DNA of 64,000 nucleotides from Yinghuangia sp035454725 (GCF_051388935.1 NZ_JBPKBI010000003.1:1-64000); one strand, 5' to 3'; positions 10,273 through 19,380 are shown, numbered from the stretch's first letter. Notes: generated by a model not told the origin, from the letters alone. Numbers and translations are program-made.

Positions 10273-11067
10273 ATGGCCACCGGCACCGCCGCGCCCGGCA
10301 GGGCTCAGATCCAGGAACGGCATCTCCGCACGGACCGATGGTGGCTGGGATCGGCCGCCACGGTCACCATTCTTGTCGCGTTCATCATCTACTCGACCTG
10401 GCGGGCCTTCGCCAACGACGACTACTTCTCCGAGCCGTACGTTTCGCCGTTCTACTCGCCTTGCCTGTCCACCAACTGCGACAGCATGCCGCTGAGCGCG
10501 AATGCGCCGATTTTCGGCGACTGGTGGTCGCTTTCCCCCGCGCTGATCATTCTGATCTTCCCGCTCGGATTCCGACTCACCTGCTACTACTACCGCAAGG
10601 CCTACTACCGCGGTTTCTGGGCCTCGCCGTCCGCGTGCGCGGTTCCCGAGCCGCGCGGCAAGTACAGCGGTGAGACGCGGTTCCCGCTGATCCTGCAGAA
10701 CTCGCACCGCTACTTCCTCTACTTCGCGGTGATCGTCGCCGGAATCCTCACCTGGGACGTGATCATCGCCTTCCGCGACGAGCACGGCGCGTGGGGGCAC
10801 ATGGGCCTGGGGACGCTGGTGCTGCTCGCCAACGTGCTGCTGATCTGGGCGTACACCATCTCGTGTCACTCGTGCCGGCACATCATCGGCGGACGGCTCA
10901 AGCACTTCTCGAAGCACCCGATGCGGTACCGCTACTGGCAGATGGTGAGCCGGCTGAACACCCGGCACATGCAACTGGCGTGGGCGTCGCTGTTCAGCGT
11001 CGCGCTCGCGGACCTGTACGTGTACCTCGTCGCGTCCGGCGCGTTCGACGACCCGCGCTTCTTCTAG
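10273..11067 (+). CDS. sdhC: Succinate dehydrogenase membrane anchor subunit (Sdh1-type SdhC)
   Basis: A 264-residue membrane protein starting at ATG 10273 after GAGAAGGG. About five spans are visible (near residues 27-43, 85-103, 146-166, 178-198, 235-253). It anchors the SdhA/SdhB pair encoded directly downstream and should pass electrons to menaquinone. It contains Cys64, Cys69, Cys104, Cys122 and a C-H-x-C motif (ISCHSCRH, Cys198, His199, Cys201, His203). In mycobacterial Sdh1 the anchor is reported to hold a membrane-embedded Rieske-type cluster, and these residues would fit that. It is unlike the classical small SdhC plus SdhD pair. Confidence 0.88.
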   Translation: MATGTAAPGRAQIQERHLRTDRWWLGSAATVTILVAFIIYSTWRAFANDDYFSEPYVSPFYSPCLSTNCDSMPLSANAPIFGDWWSLSPALIILIFPLGFRLTCYYYRKAYYRGFWASPSACAVPEPRGKYSGETRFPLILQNSHRYFLYFAVIVAGILTWDVIIAFRDEHGAWGHMGLGTLVLLANVLLIWAYTISCHSCRHIIGGRLKHFSKHPMRYRYWQMVSRLNTRHMQLAWASLFSVALADLYVYLVASGAFDDPRFF

Positions 11068-11078
11068 TCCCGGCCCCG

Positions 11079-11122
11079 GGGTCCGAGTCCCGGGTTCCCG
11101 TCCCGGGTCCGAGTCCCGGGTT
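11079..11122 (+). repeat. Short tandem repeat in the sdhC-sdhA spacer
   Basis: An 18-base unit (GGGTCCGAGTCCCGGGTT) occurs at 11079-11096 and again at 11105-11122, period 26. Both copies carry the palindrome CCCGGG and lie just before the sdhA ribosome-binding site. Confidence 0.8.
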
Positions 11123-11150
11123 TCAAGTCCCAGGAAAGGCACCGAGCTTC

Positions 11151-13109
11151 ATGTCCGAAGTAGAACGGCACAGCTACGACGTCGTCGTCATCGGGGCCGG
11201 CGGCGCGGGACTTCGCGCGGCCATCGAGGCGCGCGCGCAGGGGATGCGCACGGCGGTGGTCTGCAAGTCGCTGTTCGGCAAGGCCCACACGGTCATGGCC
11301 GAGGGCGGTATCGCGGCGTCGATGGGGAACGTCAACAGCAACGACAACTGGCAGGTGCACTTCCGCGACACCATGCGCGGCGGCAAGTTCCTCAACCACT
11401 GGCGCATGGCGGAGCTGCACGCGAAGGAAGCGCCGGACCGGGTCTGGGAGTTGGAGACCTGGGGAGCGCTGTTCGACCGCACGAAGGACGGCCGGATCAG
11501 CCAGCGCAACTTCGGCGGCCACGAGTATCCGCGCCTCGCGCACGTCGGCGACCGCACCGGCCTTGAGCTGATCCGTACGCTCCAGCAGAAGATCGTCGCG
11601 CTCCAGCAGGAGGACGAGGCCGAGACCGGCGACCCCGAGGCGCGGCTGAGGGTCTATCAGGAGGTTACGGTCACCCGGCTGTTGACCGAGCCGGCCGACG
11701 GTCCGGGCGGCGGCAACCGGATCACCGGCGCGTTCGGCTACTGGCGCGAGTCGGGCCGCTTCGTGGTGTTCGAGGCCCCGGCGGTCGTGCTGGCGACCGG
11801 CGGGATCGGCAAGTCGTTCAAGGTGACGTCGAATTCGTGGGAGTACACCGGCGACGGCCAGGCTCTCGCGCTGCTCGCGGGGGCGTCGCTGATCAACATG
11901 GAGTTCGTGCAGTTCCACCCGACGGGCATGGTCTGGCCGCCGAGTGTGAAGGGCATCCTCGTCACCGAGTCGGTGCGCGGGGACGGCGGCGTGCTGCGCA
12001 ACTCCGACGGCAAGCGGTTCATGTTCGACTACATCCCGGACGTGTTCAAGGAGAAGTACGCGCAGTCCGAGGAGGAAGGCGACCGCTGGTACACCGACCC
12101 GGACAACAACCGCCGCCCACCCGAGCTGCTGCCCCGCGACGAGGTCGCTCGCGCGATCAACGCCGAGGTCAAGGCCGGGCGCGGCACCCCGCACGGCGGC
12201 GTGTACCTGGATGTGTCCACGCGCCTGCCGGCCGAGGACATCAAACGCAAACTCCCGTCCATGCACCACCAGTTCAAGGAACTGGCCGACGTCGACATCA
12301 CCGCGGAGCCGATGGAGGTCGGGCCGACCTGCCACTACGTGATGGGCGGCATCGAGGTGGACCCGGACACCGCCGCCACTCCGGGCGTGCTGGGCCTGTA
12401 CGCCGCGGGCGAGGTGGCCGGCGGCATGCACGGCAGCAACCGGCTCGGCGGGAACTCGCTGTCCGACCTGCTGGTCTTCGGGCGACGCGCGGGTCTGCAC
12501 GCGGCCGAGTACGCCGCCGCACGCGGCGACGCACGCGGCGGCGTGGACCAGGTCCAGATCGACGCCGCCGCGGCCGAGGCGGTCGCGCCGTTCAACAACG
12601 ACGGCGCGGAGAACCCGTACTCGGTCCACCAGGAGCTTCAGCAGACGATGAACGACCTGGTCGGCATCATCCGGCGCGAGGGCGAGATGACCGAGGCGCT
12701 GGCCCGCCTGGAGGAACTCAAGGCGCGTGCGGAGAAGGCCGGGGTCGAGGGGCACCGGCAGTACAACCCGGGCTGGCACCTCGCGATCGACCTGCGCAAC
12801 ATGCTGCTGGTCTCCGAGTGCATCGCGAAGGCGGCTCTGGAACGCGAGGAGAGCCGGGGCGGGCACACCCGCGAGGACCACCCGGGGATGTCCGCCCAGT
12901 GGCGCAAGGTGGTGCTGGCCTGCACGCTCGCCGCCGACGGCGGTCACGTGGACCTGGTGCGGCGTACCCCCGAACCGATGCGCGCCGACCTGCTCGCGCT
13001 GTTCGAACGCGACGAGCTCAGGAAGTATCTGACCGACGCGGAACTGCCGCCGCAAGCCGAGTCGCGGGCGGAGTCGGAGTCGGCCTCGGACGAGGGGAAG
13101 ACGGACTGA
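11151..13109 (+). CDS. sdhA: Succinate dehydrogenase/fumarate reductase flavoprotein subunit
   Basis: A 652-residue flavoprotein that oxidises succinate to fumarate. The start is the ATG at 11151, 12 bases after AGGAAAGG. The FAD Rossmann motif VVVIGAGGAG is at residues 11-20, and the His of the HTVMAEGG segment (residue 46) is the expected covalent FAD attachment site. Substrate-binding and catalytic regions (QFHPTG, the YVMGGIEVD region, and GGNSLSDLLVFG) are intact. The long form of about 650 residues matches the Rv0248c-type Sdh1 rather than the Sdh2 flavoprotein. Its TGA overlaps the sdhB ATG by one base, so the two subunits are translationally coupled. Confidence 0.96.
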   Translation: MSEVERHSYDVVVIGAGGAGLRAAIEARAQGMRTAVVCKSLFGKAHTVMAEGGIAASMGNVNSNDNWQVHFRDTMRGGKFLNHWRMAELHAKEAPDRVWELETWGALFDRTKDGRISQRNFGGHEYPRLAHVGDRTGLELIRTLQQKIVALQQEDEAETGDPEARLRVYQEVTVTRLLTEPADGPGGGNRITGAFGYWRESGRFVVFEAPAVVLATGGIGKSFKVTSNSWEYTGDGQALALLAGASLINMEFVQFHPTGMVWPPSVKGILVTESVRGDGGVLRNSDGKRFMFDYIPDVFKEKYAQSEEEGDRWYTDPDNNRRPPELLPRDEVARAINAEVKAGRGTPHGGVYLDVSTRLPAEDIKRKLPSMHHQFKELADVDITAEPMEVGPTCHYVMGGIEVDPDTAATPGVLGLYAAGEVAGGMHGSNRLGGNSLSDLLVFGRRAGLHAAEYAAARGDARGGVDQVQIDAAAAEAVAPFNNDGAENPYSVHQELQQTMNDLVGIIRREGEMTEALARLEELKARAEKAGVEGHRQYNPGWHLAIDLRNMLLVSECIAKAALEREESRGGHTREDHPGMSAQWRKVVLACTLAADGGHVDLVRRTPEPMRADLLALFERDELRKYLTDAELPPQAESRAESESASDEGKTD

Positions 13110-13858
13110 TGTCGTACAAGGCCAACTTCCGCGTGTGGCGCGGCGATGTGGACAGCGGGGAGCTGCGCGACTACACGGTGGAGGTGAACGAGGGCGAGGT
13201 GGTCCTCGACATCATCCACCGGCTCCAGGCCACCCAGGCGCCCGACCTCGCGGTGCGGTGGAACTGCAAGGCGGGCAAGTGCGGTTCGTGCAGCGCGGAG
13301 ATCAACGGGCGACCGCGGCTGCTGTGCATGACCCGCATGAGCACGTTCACGGAGGACGAGACGATCACCGTCACGCCGATGCGGACCTTCCCGGTGATCC
13401 GCGACCTGGTGACGGACGTGTCGTTCAACTACGCCAAGGCCCGCCAGGTGCCGTCGTTCACGCCGCCGCCGGGCCTCGCCGCGGGCGAGTACCGCATGCA
13501 GCAGGTGGACGTCGAGCGCTCGCAGGAGTTCCGCAAGTGCATCGAGTGCTACCTGTGCCAGAACACCTGCCATGTGATCCGCGACTTCGAGGACAACAAG
13601 CCCGCTTTCGCCGGGCCGCGCTACCTGATGCGCATCGCCGAACTCGACATGCACCCGCTCGACGTCGCGGACCGCCAGGAGGCCGCGCAGGAGGAACACG
13701 GGCTGGGCTACTGCAACATCACCAAGTGCTGCACGGACGTCTGCCCCGAGCACATCAAGATCACCGACAACGCCCTGATTCCGATGAAGGAGCGCGTCGC
13801 GGACCGCAAGTACGACCCGCTGGTGTGGCTCGGCAACAAGATCCGCCGACGCGCCTGA
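13109..13858 (+). CDS. sdhB: Succinate dehydrogenase iron-sulfur subunit
   Basis: A 249-residue electron-transfer subunit. Residues 53, 58, 61 and 73 are the four Cys of the [2Fe-2S] ferredoxin domain (CKAGKCGSC then LLC). The C-terminal half carries CIECYLCQNTC and a second CNITKCCTDVC block for the [4Fe-4S] and [3Fe-4S] clusters. The gene starts in a TGATG overlap with sdhA. It ends 20 bases before the convergent phosphatase gene, with no obvious hairpin between them. Length and motif order are normal for the family. Confidence 0.96.
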   Translation: MSYKANFRVWRGDVDSGELRDYTVEVNEGEVVLDIIHRLQATQAPDLAVRWNCKAGKCGSCSAEINGRPRLLCMTRMSTFTEDETITVTPMRTFPVIRDLVTDVSFNYAKARQVPSFTPPPGLAAGEYRMQQVDVERSQEFRKCIECYLCQNTCHVIRDFEDNKPAFAGPRYLMRIAELDMHPLDVADRQEAAQEEHGLGYCNITKCCTDVCPEHIKITDNALIPMKERVADRKYDPLVWLGNKIRRRA

Positions 13859-13878
13859 CCCGCGGCTCCCTGTGCGGA

Positions 13879-16332
13879 TTACTTGGTGGGGAGCTGGAGT
13901 TCGAACCACACGATCTTCCCGTGGCCCGACCTCCGGCTCCCCCACCGCTCGGCGAGCGTGGTGACCAACTGCATGCCTCGACCGCCCTCGTCGGTGTCGC
14001 GGGCCTCGCGGAGCCGGGGCAGTGCCGGCACCGCGTCGGCCACCTCGCACAGCAGCGCCCGTCCGCGCAGCAGGCGCAGGCGGATGGGCCCGGCCCCGTA
14101 CCGCAGCGCGTTGGTGACCAGCTCGCTGACCAGCAACTCGGCGACGTCCAGCAGGACTTCCAGATCCCAGTCGTGCATCGTCTTGCGGGTCAGCTCACGC
14201 GCCCGGGCCACCACCGACGGCTCGGCGGGCAGCCACCACGAGGCGACCGCGTCCTCGGGCAGCGCGTCGAGCCGGGCCATCAGCAGGGCGACGTCGTCGA
14301 AGCCGAGGTCCTTGTGCAGGGACGCGATGACCGCGTCGGACGCCTCCTCCAACGGGCCCCGGTGTTCCGCGACCGCCTCGCACAGCAGCCCGATCCCGGT
14401 GTCCAGGTCTCGGTCGCGCGTCTCGACCAGGCCGTCGGTGTAGAGCACCAGCACGCTGCCCGGCTCGACCTGCAACTCCTTCTGCTCGAACGGGACTCCG
14501 CCGACCCCGAGGACGGCTCCCGACGGCGCCTCCACGACGATCGGGACACCGTCGGGCGGCACGAGGACCGGCGGCAGGTGCCCGGCGCTGGCGAACTCGA
14601 AGGTACGCGCGACCGGGTCGTAGACGACGTACACGCAGGTGGCGTAATGGAGTTCGCCGAGGCTCGCCACGATGACGTCGAGATGGCCCATGACTTCGGC
14701 CGGCGGCAGGTCAAGCCCGGCGAGCGTGCGCACCGCCGTGCGCAACTGCCCCATCACCGCCGCCGCGTGCACACCGTGGCCCATGACGTCGCCGACCACG
14801 AGCCCGATCCGCCCGCCGGACAGCGGCAGCACGTCGAACCAGTCGCCGCCGACCTCCGTCACCAGGCTGCCGGGAAGGTAGCGGTGTGCGACATCGATGC
14901 CGGGGATCTCCGGCAGATCCTGGGGCAGCAGGCTGCGTTGCAGCATGACCGCGGTCTCGCGCTGGCGGTGGTACAGCCGCGCGTTGTCGACCGACACAGC
15001 GGCACGCGCCCCGAGTTCGGTGGCCAGTGTCAGGTCGTCGGGATCGAACGCCGGCCGACCCTCGCCCCGGCCGAGCAGCAGCGTGCCGAGCACGATGCCG
15101 CGGGCGCTCAGCGGCACGACCATGAGCGTGTGCACACCGAGCGAGCGCGCGGACGCGGCGCGGGCGTTGTCGTGGATGAGCTCCTCGTACATCTCACCCT
15201 GGATGTTCTGCACGAGGTAGGAACCGCCGCTGCGCAGGCAGCGGCCGAACGTCGAGTCGGCCGAATACACCAACCGCGAGCCTTTGGGCAGCAGTTCGTC
15301 CCCGAAGCGGCCCGGCCGCGCACCCCGTGAAGCCGCGCGGTGCATCACGGTGGAGCCCCCGTGCGCGCCCGGCGGGATCTCGTCGCCGGACATCACCACG
15401 TCGAGCAGGTCGACCGCGGCGAGGTCGGCGAAGCCCGGCACCACCGACGCGGCCAGCTCCTCGGCGATGCGCGGGATGTCGAGCGTCGCCCCGATCCGCG
15501 TCCCGGCCTCGTTGAGCAGCGCGAGACGTTTGCGGGCCGCGTCGACCTTGACCATCGCGTAGTGCCGCTCGGTGACGTCGATGAGCGAGCAACTGACGCC
15601 CAGAATCTTGCCGTTGTGTGCCTGAAGCCGGTTGTACGACATCGACCACACCGTGCGGTGGCCGCCGTCCGCGGGCATCGGGCCGAAGATCCGCGAGTCG
15701 ACGACCGGTTCGCCGGTGTCCAGCACGCGCTGCTGGATCGTGCGCACCCGAGCGGTGTCGATACCGGGCATGATCTCGTCGATCGTGCGCCCGAGATGGT
15801 CGGCGACCGGGACGCCGTCCATCCTGGCGAGCGCCTGGTTGACCGCGACGTAACGCAGGTCGGTGTCGAAGATCCCGACGCCGATCGGCGACTGGTCGAA
15901 CAACGCCTCGCGGATCGCGAGGTCCGCCTCGACCCGGTGCAGGGCGTCGGCTTCGACCGAGGTGACGAGGATCGACCGGCTGCCGTCCGCGCCGGTGACG
16001 AACGCCGAGCGCGACTCGAAGTCCTTGACCGTGCCGTCCGCACGGCGCATGCGGTAGACCCCGCCGACCAGTTCCGCTTCGGCGGCGTCGAGGTTGACGT
16101 GGTTGCGGTCCGCCTCGTCCAGCGGCGGAACGAGCAGGTCACCAGCCCAGCGACCGAGGATCTCGGCACGCGAGTAGCCGAACAGCCGCTCGGCCGAGCG
16201 GCTCCACATGATGACCTTGCCCGCCGAGTCGGTCACCCACGTGGCGCTCGGCACCAGGTCGTAGAGGGTTCCCGGCGCCACCGAGTTGGGCGTCGCGTTC
16301 CGGGAGAGCCGCTCGGTGCGCTGTTCCTCCAT
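13879..16332 (-). CDS. PAS/GAF sensor with SpoIIE-type serine phosphatase and anti-sigma-like ATPase
   Basis: A multidomain cytosolic signalling protein of 817 residues from the ATG at 16330-16332. Domains in order are PAS (about 20-130, VPSATWVTDSAGKVIMWSRS), PAS (about 135-250, DQSPIGVGIFDTDLRYVAVN), GAF (about 265-440), SpoIIE/PP2C phosphatase (about 450-675, with GGDWFD and GDVMGHG carrying metal-binding Asp residues), and a C-terminal HATPase_c domain of the RsbW/serine kinase type (ELLVSELVTNALRYG). Such proteins control anti-anti-sigma factors in Streptomyces. A GTG at 16407 in the same frame, 13 bases after the upstream Nudix stop, would add 25 residues and is a real alternative start. 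Confidence 0.92.
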   Translation of the reverse strand: MEEQRTERLSRNATPNSVAPGTLYDLVPSATWVTDSAGKVIMWSRSAERLFGYSRAEILGRWAGDLLVPPLDEADRNHVNLDAAEAELVGGVYRMRRADGTVKDFESRSAFVTGADGSRSILVTSVEADALHRVEADLAIREALFDQSPIGVGIFDTDLRYVAVNQALARMDGVPVADHLGRTIDEIMPGIDTARVRTIQQRVLDTGEPVVDSRIFGPMPADGGHRTVWSMSYNRLQAHNGKILGVSCSLIDVTERHYAMVKVDAARKRLALLNEAGTRIGATLDIPRIAEELAASVVPGFADLAAVDLLDVVMSGDEIPPGAHGGSTVMHRAASRGARPGRFGDELLPKGSRLVYSADSTFGRCLRSGGSYLVQNIQGEMYEELIHDNARAASARSLGVHTLMVVPLSARGIVLGTLLLGRGEGRPAFDPDDLTLATELGARAAVSVDNARLYHRQRETAVMLQRSLLPQDLPEIPGIDVAHRYLPGSLVTEVGGDWFDVLPLSGGRIGLVVGDVMGHGVHAAAVMGQLRTAVRTLAGLDLPPAEVMGHLDVIVASLGELHYATCVYVVYDPVARTFEFASAGHLPPVLVPPDGVPIVVEAPSGAVLGVGGVPFEQKELQVEPGSVLVLYTDGLVETRDRDLDTGIGLLCEAVAEHRGPLEEASDAVIASLHKDLGFDDVALLMARLDALPEDAVASWWLPAEPSVVARARELTRKTMHDWDLEVLLDVAELLVSELVTNALRYGAGPIRLRLLRGRALLCEVADAVPALPRLREARDTDEGGRGMQLVTTLAERWGSRRSGHGKIVWFELQLPTK

Positions 16333-16420
16333 AGTGACCGCGGGTCCCTCACATCGACGTCGCTGCGGAGCCGTTTCCGATGAATGATGGCTTATCCAAG
16401 GCTTCACACCTTACTTCCGA

Positions 16421-16861
16421 TTAGCCCGTTGGAGTGATGGCCATCAAGCGGGCCACGACCGCGACGGCGCTGCGGTCCTGCGGCAGCCAGTCGACGTCGT
16501 CCAGTTCGAGCGGCCCGAGCCAGCGCAGCTCCGAGTGGTCCTCCAGCGGACGCGGTTCGCCGCCCAGCAGTTCGGCGTGCCACAGGTGCAGGACGTACCC
16601 GGGATTGAGCGGCCACGCGCCCGGTAGACGGCTCACCGGCCGCACCGACACCCCGAGCTCTTCGCGGCACTCGCGCACCAGGGCCTCGCCCTCGGTCTCA
16701 CCGGGCTCCAGCTTGCCTCCGGGGAACTCCCAGCCGCCCGCCAGATGCGGTGGTGCGCTGCGCCGCGCGGCGAGCACCCGGCCGCCGTGCAGGATCGCCG
16801 CCCCGACGACGATCACGGTGTCGTTCTCGGGGATGCCTGCGGAGTCGTCCGAGGGGGCCAT
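16421..16861 (-). CDS. Nudix hydrolase (MutT-type)
   Basis: A 146-residue Nudix enzyme, likely an (oxidised) nucleoside triphosphate pyrophosphatase. The Nudix box reads GGKLEPGETEGEALVRECREELGV, split here as GGKLEPGETEGE and ALVRECREELGV, with all metal-binding Glu residues in place. Upstream, AILHGGRVLAARRSAPPHLAGGWEFPGG matches MutT. The start is the ATG at 16859-16861, giving a normal MutT length. It is probably co-transcribed with the downstream phosphatase, whose alternative start is 13 bases away. Substrate range cannot be told from sequence. Confidence 0.9.
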   Translation of the reverse strand: MAPSDDSAGIPENDTVIVVGAAILHGGRVLAARRSAPPHLAGGWEFPGGKLEPGETEGEALVRECREELGVSVRPVSRLPGAWPLNPGYVLHLWHAELLGGEPRPLEDHSELRWLGPLELDDVDWLPQDRSAVAVVARLMAITPTG

Positions 16862-16978
16862 GGCGGTCCACTGTACGGCTTTCGGGGGGCCGACCGGATA
16901 TTCGGCGAACAGGGGAGGCGCACTCCGGCGCCGTGTCGGGCTTGACCGGCGGGCGTACGGGCGGCCACCCTCCGACGC

Positions 16979-17278
16979 ATGCCCGAAATCTTGGACGAAG
17001 CAGCCGTTCTCGCCGCCATCGCCGCACTCGACGGATGGTCGGGCGACGTCGAACAGATCCGCCGCACGGTCCAGGCGCCGGATTTCCCGACCGCGATCCG
17101 CATCGTCGACGTGGTGGCCGTCGCCGCGGAGAACATGAACCACCACCCGGACATCGACATCCGGTGGCGCACCCTGCACTTCACGCTGAGCACGCACGAC
17201 GCGGGCGGGGTCACCGCGCTCGACATCGAGCTGGCAAAGAACATCGACGCGATCGTGAAGCAGCACGCGTCGAGCTGA
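16979..17278 (+). CDS. Pterin-4a-carbinolamine dehydratase
   Basis: A 99-residue protein of the PCD/DCoH family, which dehydrates 4a-hydroxytetrahydropterin after aromatic amino-acid hydroxylation. The family fingerprint is intact: AAENMNHHPDIDIRWRTLHFTLSTHDAGGVT, seen here as NMNHHPDID with the two catalytic His, followed by the TLSTHDAGG strand. It starts at ATG 16979, divergent from the Nudix gene with a 117-base spacer. No phenylalanine hydroxylase gene is visible nearby, so it may serve another pterin or be an orphan. Confidence 0.92.
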   Translation: MPEILDEAAVLAAIAALDGWSGDVEQIRRTVQAPDFPTAIRIVDVVAVAAENMNHHPDIDIRWRTLHFTLSTHDAGGVTALDIELAKNIDAIVKQHASS

Positions 17279-17594
17279 GCCACCGACGACACAAGCGGCC
17301 CGCTCCCGGAGCGACCGTGCCCACGACGTCAGCCCCAGCCCCGGTACCAACCGTCGGCCGCCGAACCAGGCGTGGACGACAGCCGGGTTTCGCGCTCGCC
17401 CGCCCTCTTCCCGGCGCCCGCCGCGCGGCGCCCGGCCGGTCGTGCGTCCGCCACCGCACGCCGCCCGGCGGCGTTCACCCGCCCCGCACCATGCGGCAGA
17501 CATACTTTTCGGCGTTTGCGGATAGTCGCGGCATATTGTCCGCGCCTGCCCGTCTCAGGCCGGCCGTTCCGCCCGAGTGTGTTGGAGAGACGCC
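17279..17594. other. Spacer between the dehydratase and a lipoprotein gene
   Basis: 316 bases with no supported gene. A small inverted repeat (CGCTCC/GGAGCG) shortly after the dehydratase stop may aid termination. The AT-richer patch at about 17493-17545 (around CATACTTTTCGG and GCATATTGTCC) probably contains the lipoprotein promoter, but hexamers are weak. Confidence 0.35.
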
Positions 17595-18116
17595 GTGCCG
17601 CACTCCCGTCGTTTCCGTCTGGCCCTCGCCGCGGCGCTTCTCGTCGCCGCCCCGACCACCGTGCTGAGCGGGTGCGGCGCCGGGCCGGACGCCGAGACGC
17701 TCCAGATCCGCCCGGACACCCCGGAGACCGCTCTCGGTGGCCTCAAACTCCAGAACATCGCACTGGTGACCGGTCCCGTGGGGGAGGGCGGCCCGCTTGC
17801 GGTCGTCGCGTACGTCTACAACGGGGGCACCGAGGTCGACCGGCTCGAACGCATCTCGGTCAACGAACTCCCCCTGGACGCGGCGATCACCCCCGCCCCG
17901 AGCACCCCCGAGCTCCGGATCCTCCCCGGCCAGGCGCTCCAGATCGGCGGCGAGGGCAACACCGCGGCGGTGCTGCCGAACGCGGACAACATCATCAAGG
18001 CCGGCGACACCCGCCTGGTGACATTCGGATTCGCGCGGTCGGGCGAGGTCACGCTGTGGGTGCCGGTCGTGCCCGCCACCGGCTCCTACGCGGGCTACGG
18101 CCCGGCTGCCGCCTGA
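17595..18116 (+). CDS. Secreted lipoprotein, DUF461/PCu(A)C-like
   Basis: A 173-residue lipoprotein. GTG 17595, with GGAGAG five bases upstream, gives MPHSRRFRLALAAALL followed by a lipobox LSGC; an earlier in-frame GTG at 17577 lacks a good ribosome site. The mature part is a small beta-rich domain (VAYVYNGGTEVDRLERISVN, ILPGQALQIGGEGN, IIKAGDTRLVTFGF), resembling actinobacterial DUF461 proteins related to periplasmic copper chaperones. The usual Met/His copper ligands are not obvious, so metal binding is doubtful. It converges with the LamG gene across a short hairpin. Confidence 0.8.
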   Translation: MPHSRRFRLALAAALLVAAPTTVLSGCGAGPDAETLQIRPDTPETALGGLKLQNIALVTGPVGEGGPLAVVAYVYNGGTEVDRLERISVNELPLDAAITPAPSTPELRILPGQALQIGGEGNTAAVLPNADNIIKAGDTRLVTFGFARSGEVTLWVPVVPATGSYAGYGPAAA

Positions 18117-18126
18117 CCCGGCACTA

Positions 18127-18143
18127 TTCGCCGACACGGCGAA
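18127..18143. terminator. Candidate bidirectional terminator
   Basis: TTCGCCG-ACA-CGGCGAA, a perfect 7-base stem with a 3-base loop, sits in the 39-base gap between two convergent genes. Confidence 0.5.
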
Positions 18144-18155
18144 GCGTGCGGGGAG

Positions 18156-19274
18156 CTACTGCGGGTTCGCGGGGCCCGGATCGGTCGGCAGCGACTTGAT
18201 CTCCTCGGCGGTGAGCGCCCGGTCGAAGACCGCGACGTCGGCGATGCCGCCGGAGAACAGGTCGGAGTTGTTCTTCGAGCGCCCGATGGTGAGCGGGCCC
18301 GTCGCGTTCCAGCTCATCGGAGCGTCCGTCGAGCTCTGTGCCACCCCGTTGACGTAGAGCGTGATGCGTCCGGCCACCGCGTCGTATACGCCCACCAGGT
18401 GCGTCCAGGTGTCCTTCGCGAATGGGCTCGTTGCGAGCGCCGTGTACCAAGCCGCCGGGTTGCCCGAGTCCTCCGACGTGCGGACGAAGGCCCAGGTGTG
18501 CGCGTCGCCGTTGTAGTGCAGGAGGAAGCCGCTGGTCTTGGCGCCGTCTTGGGCGACGATGGTCTTGTGGCCGTCGGTGGCGGACACTTTGGCCCACGCC
18601 GCGACCGTGAAGCTCTTGGACGTGTCGACGACTCCCCGCGCGGTCCCGAGGCTGCCGTCGCCGGCCACGACGATGCTCCCGCCTCGGTCGGGTGACCACT
18701 TCACGTTGCCCGTCACGGTCGCCGGTTGTTTGCCCGTCGCGTCCGCTGCCGTGGTGCCTTGGCCGTCGGCAAGCCTCCACCGACCGGTGGGGTCCGGGGT
18801 GCTGGGGACCGGCGGCGCGGGCGCTTCGACCGGCGCGGACGCTTCGCCCGCCGCGGGCGGCGGTGCCGATGCCGAAGCGGTGTCGGCTTCCTTGCCGTCG
18901 TCGCCGGACGTCCCGATGAGGAAGCCGCCGACGCCCGCCACGACGACGAGCACGACGGTGATGGCGATGCTGATGACGCGCTTCTTGGTCCTGTCCGGCT
19001 CAACCGCCTCGAACTGCACGGGAGTCGGCACAGGCCTCGGCTGGTTCCACGAGGGCGTGTCGTACGCGGCCGGCGGGAACACCGAGGTATTCGCCTCGGG
19101 CTCACGGGGCGCCGGGGGCGGCACGGACGCCTGTGCGGAGACCGTCGGGGAGCCGGCGGGGTCGCTGGTGCTGCGATAGCCCTCCGTCCAGGCTGAACCA
19201 TCCCACCACCGCTGGGAGTTCGGTCGCCCTGAAGGGTCCTGGTACCAGCCGCTCGGCCTGCCTCCCATCTCCAT
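18156..19274 (-). CDS. DUF2510 membrane protein with C-terminal LamG domain
   Basis: A 372-residue single-pass membrane protein. The N-terminus carries the DUF2510 fingerprint (SGWYQDPSGRPNSQRWWDG). A cytosolic linker and one membrane span (near residues 92-112, SIAITVVLVVVAGVGGFLIG) follow, then an Ala/Pro linker and an outside LamG/concanavalin-like domain of about 200 residues (FTVAAWAKVSATDGHKTIVAQ). LamG domains often bind glycans. The start is the ATG at 19272-19274 with AGGA upstream. It lies 106 bases after the GH12-lectin gene in the same direction, so it is probably part of the polysaccharide locus. Its N-terminal half closely resembles the DUF2510 protein at 24052-25140. Confidence 0.85.
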   Translation of the reverse strand: MEMGGRPSGWYQDPSGRPNSQRWWDGSAWTEGYRSTSDPAGSPTVSAQASVPPPAPREPEANTSVFPPAAYDTPSWNQPRPVPTPVQFEAVEPDRTKKRVISIAITVVLVVVAGVGGFLIGTSGDDGKEADTASASAPPPAAGEASAPVEAPAPPVPSTPDPTGRWRLADGQGTTAADATGKQPATVTGNVKWSPDRGGSIVVAGDGSLGTARGVVDTSKSFTVAAWAKVSATDGHKTIVAQDGAKTSGFLLHYNGDAHTWAFVRTSEDSGNPAAWYTALATSPFAKDTWTHLVGVYDAVAGRITLYVNGVAQSSTDAPMSWNATGPLTIGRSKNNSDLFSGGIADVAVFDRALTAEEIKSLPTDPGPANPQ

Positions 19275-19380
19275 GGCGCGAGATCCTAACATTCCTCGAA
19301 CAACCAGGCTGTGTAAGGAAATTGCAGCACCTGCGGCGGCATCGGCACGACGCCGTGACGCGCTGCCCAAGTCGCCCTGG

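Noticed and set aside
13895..13915. GGAGTTCGAACCACA, resembling a tRNA T-arm
   Set aside because: It lies in the C-terminal coding part of the phosphatase gene and has no cloverleaf context.
16333..16407. 25-residue upstream extension of the PAS/GAF phosphatase
   Set aside because: Possible GTG start, but the extension has no domain content and the ATG at 16332 fits the PAS boundary; kept only as an alternative.
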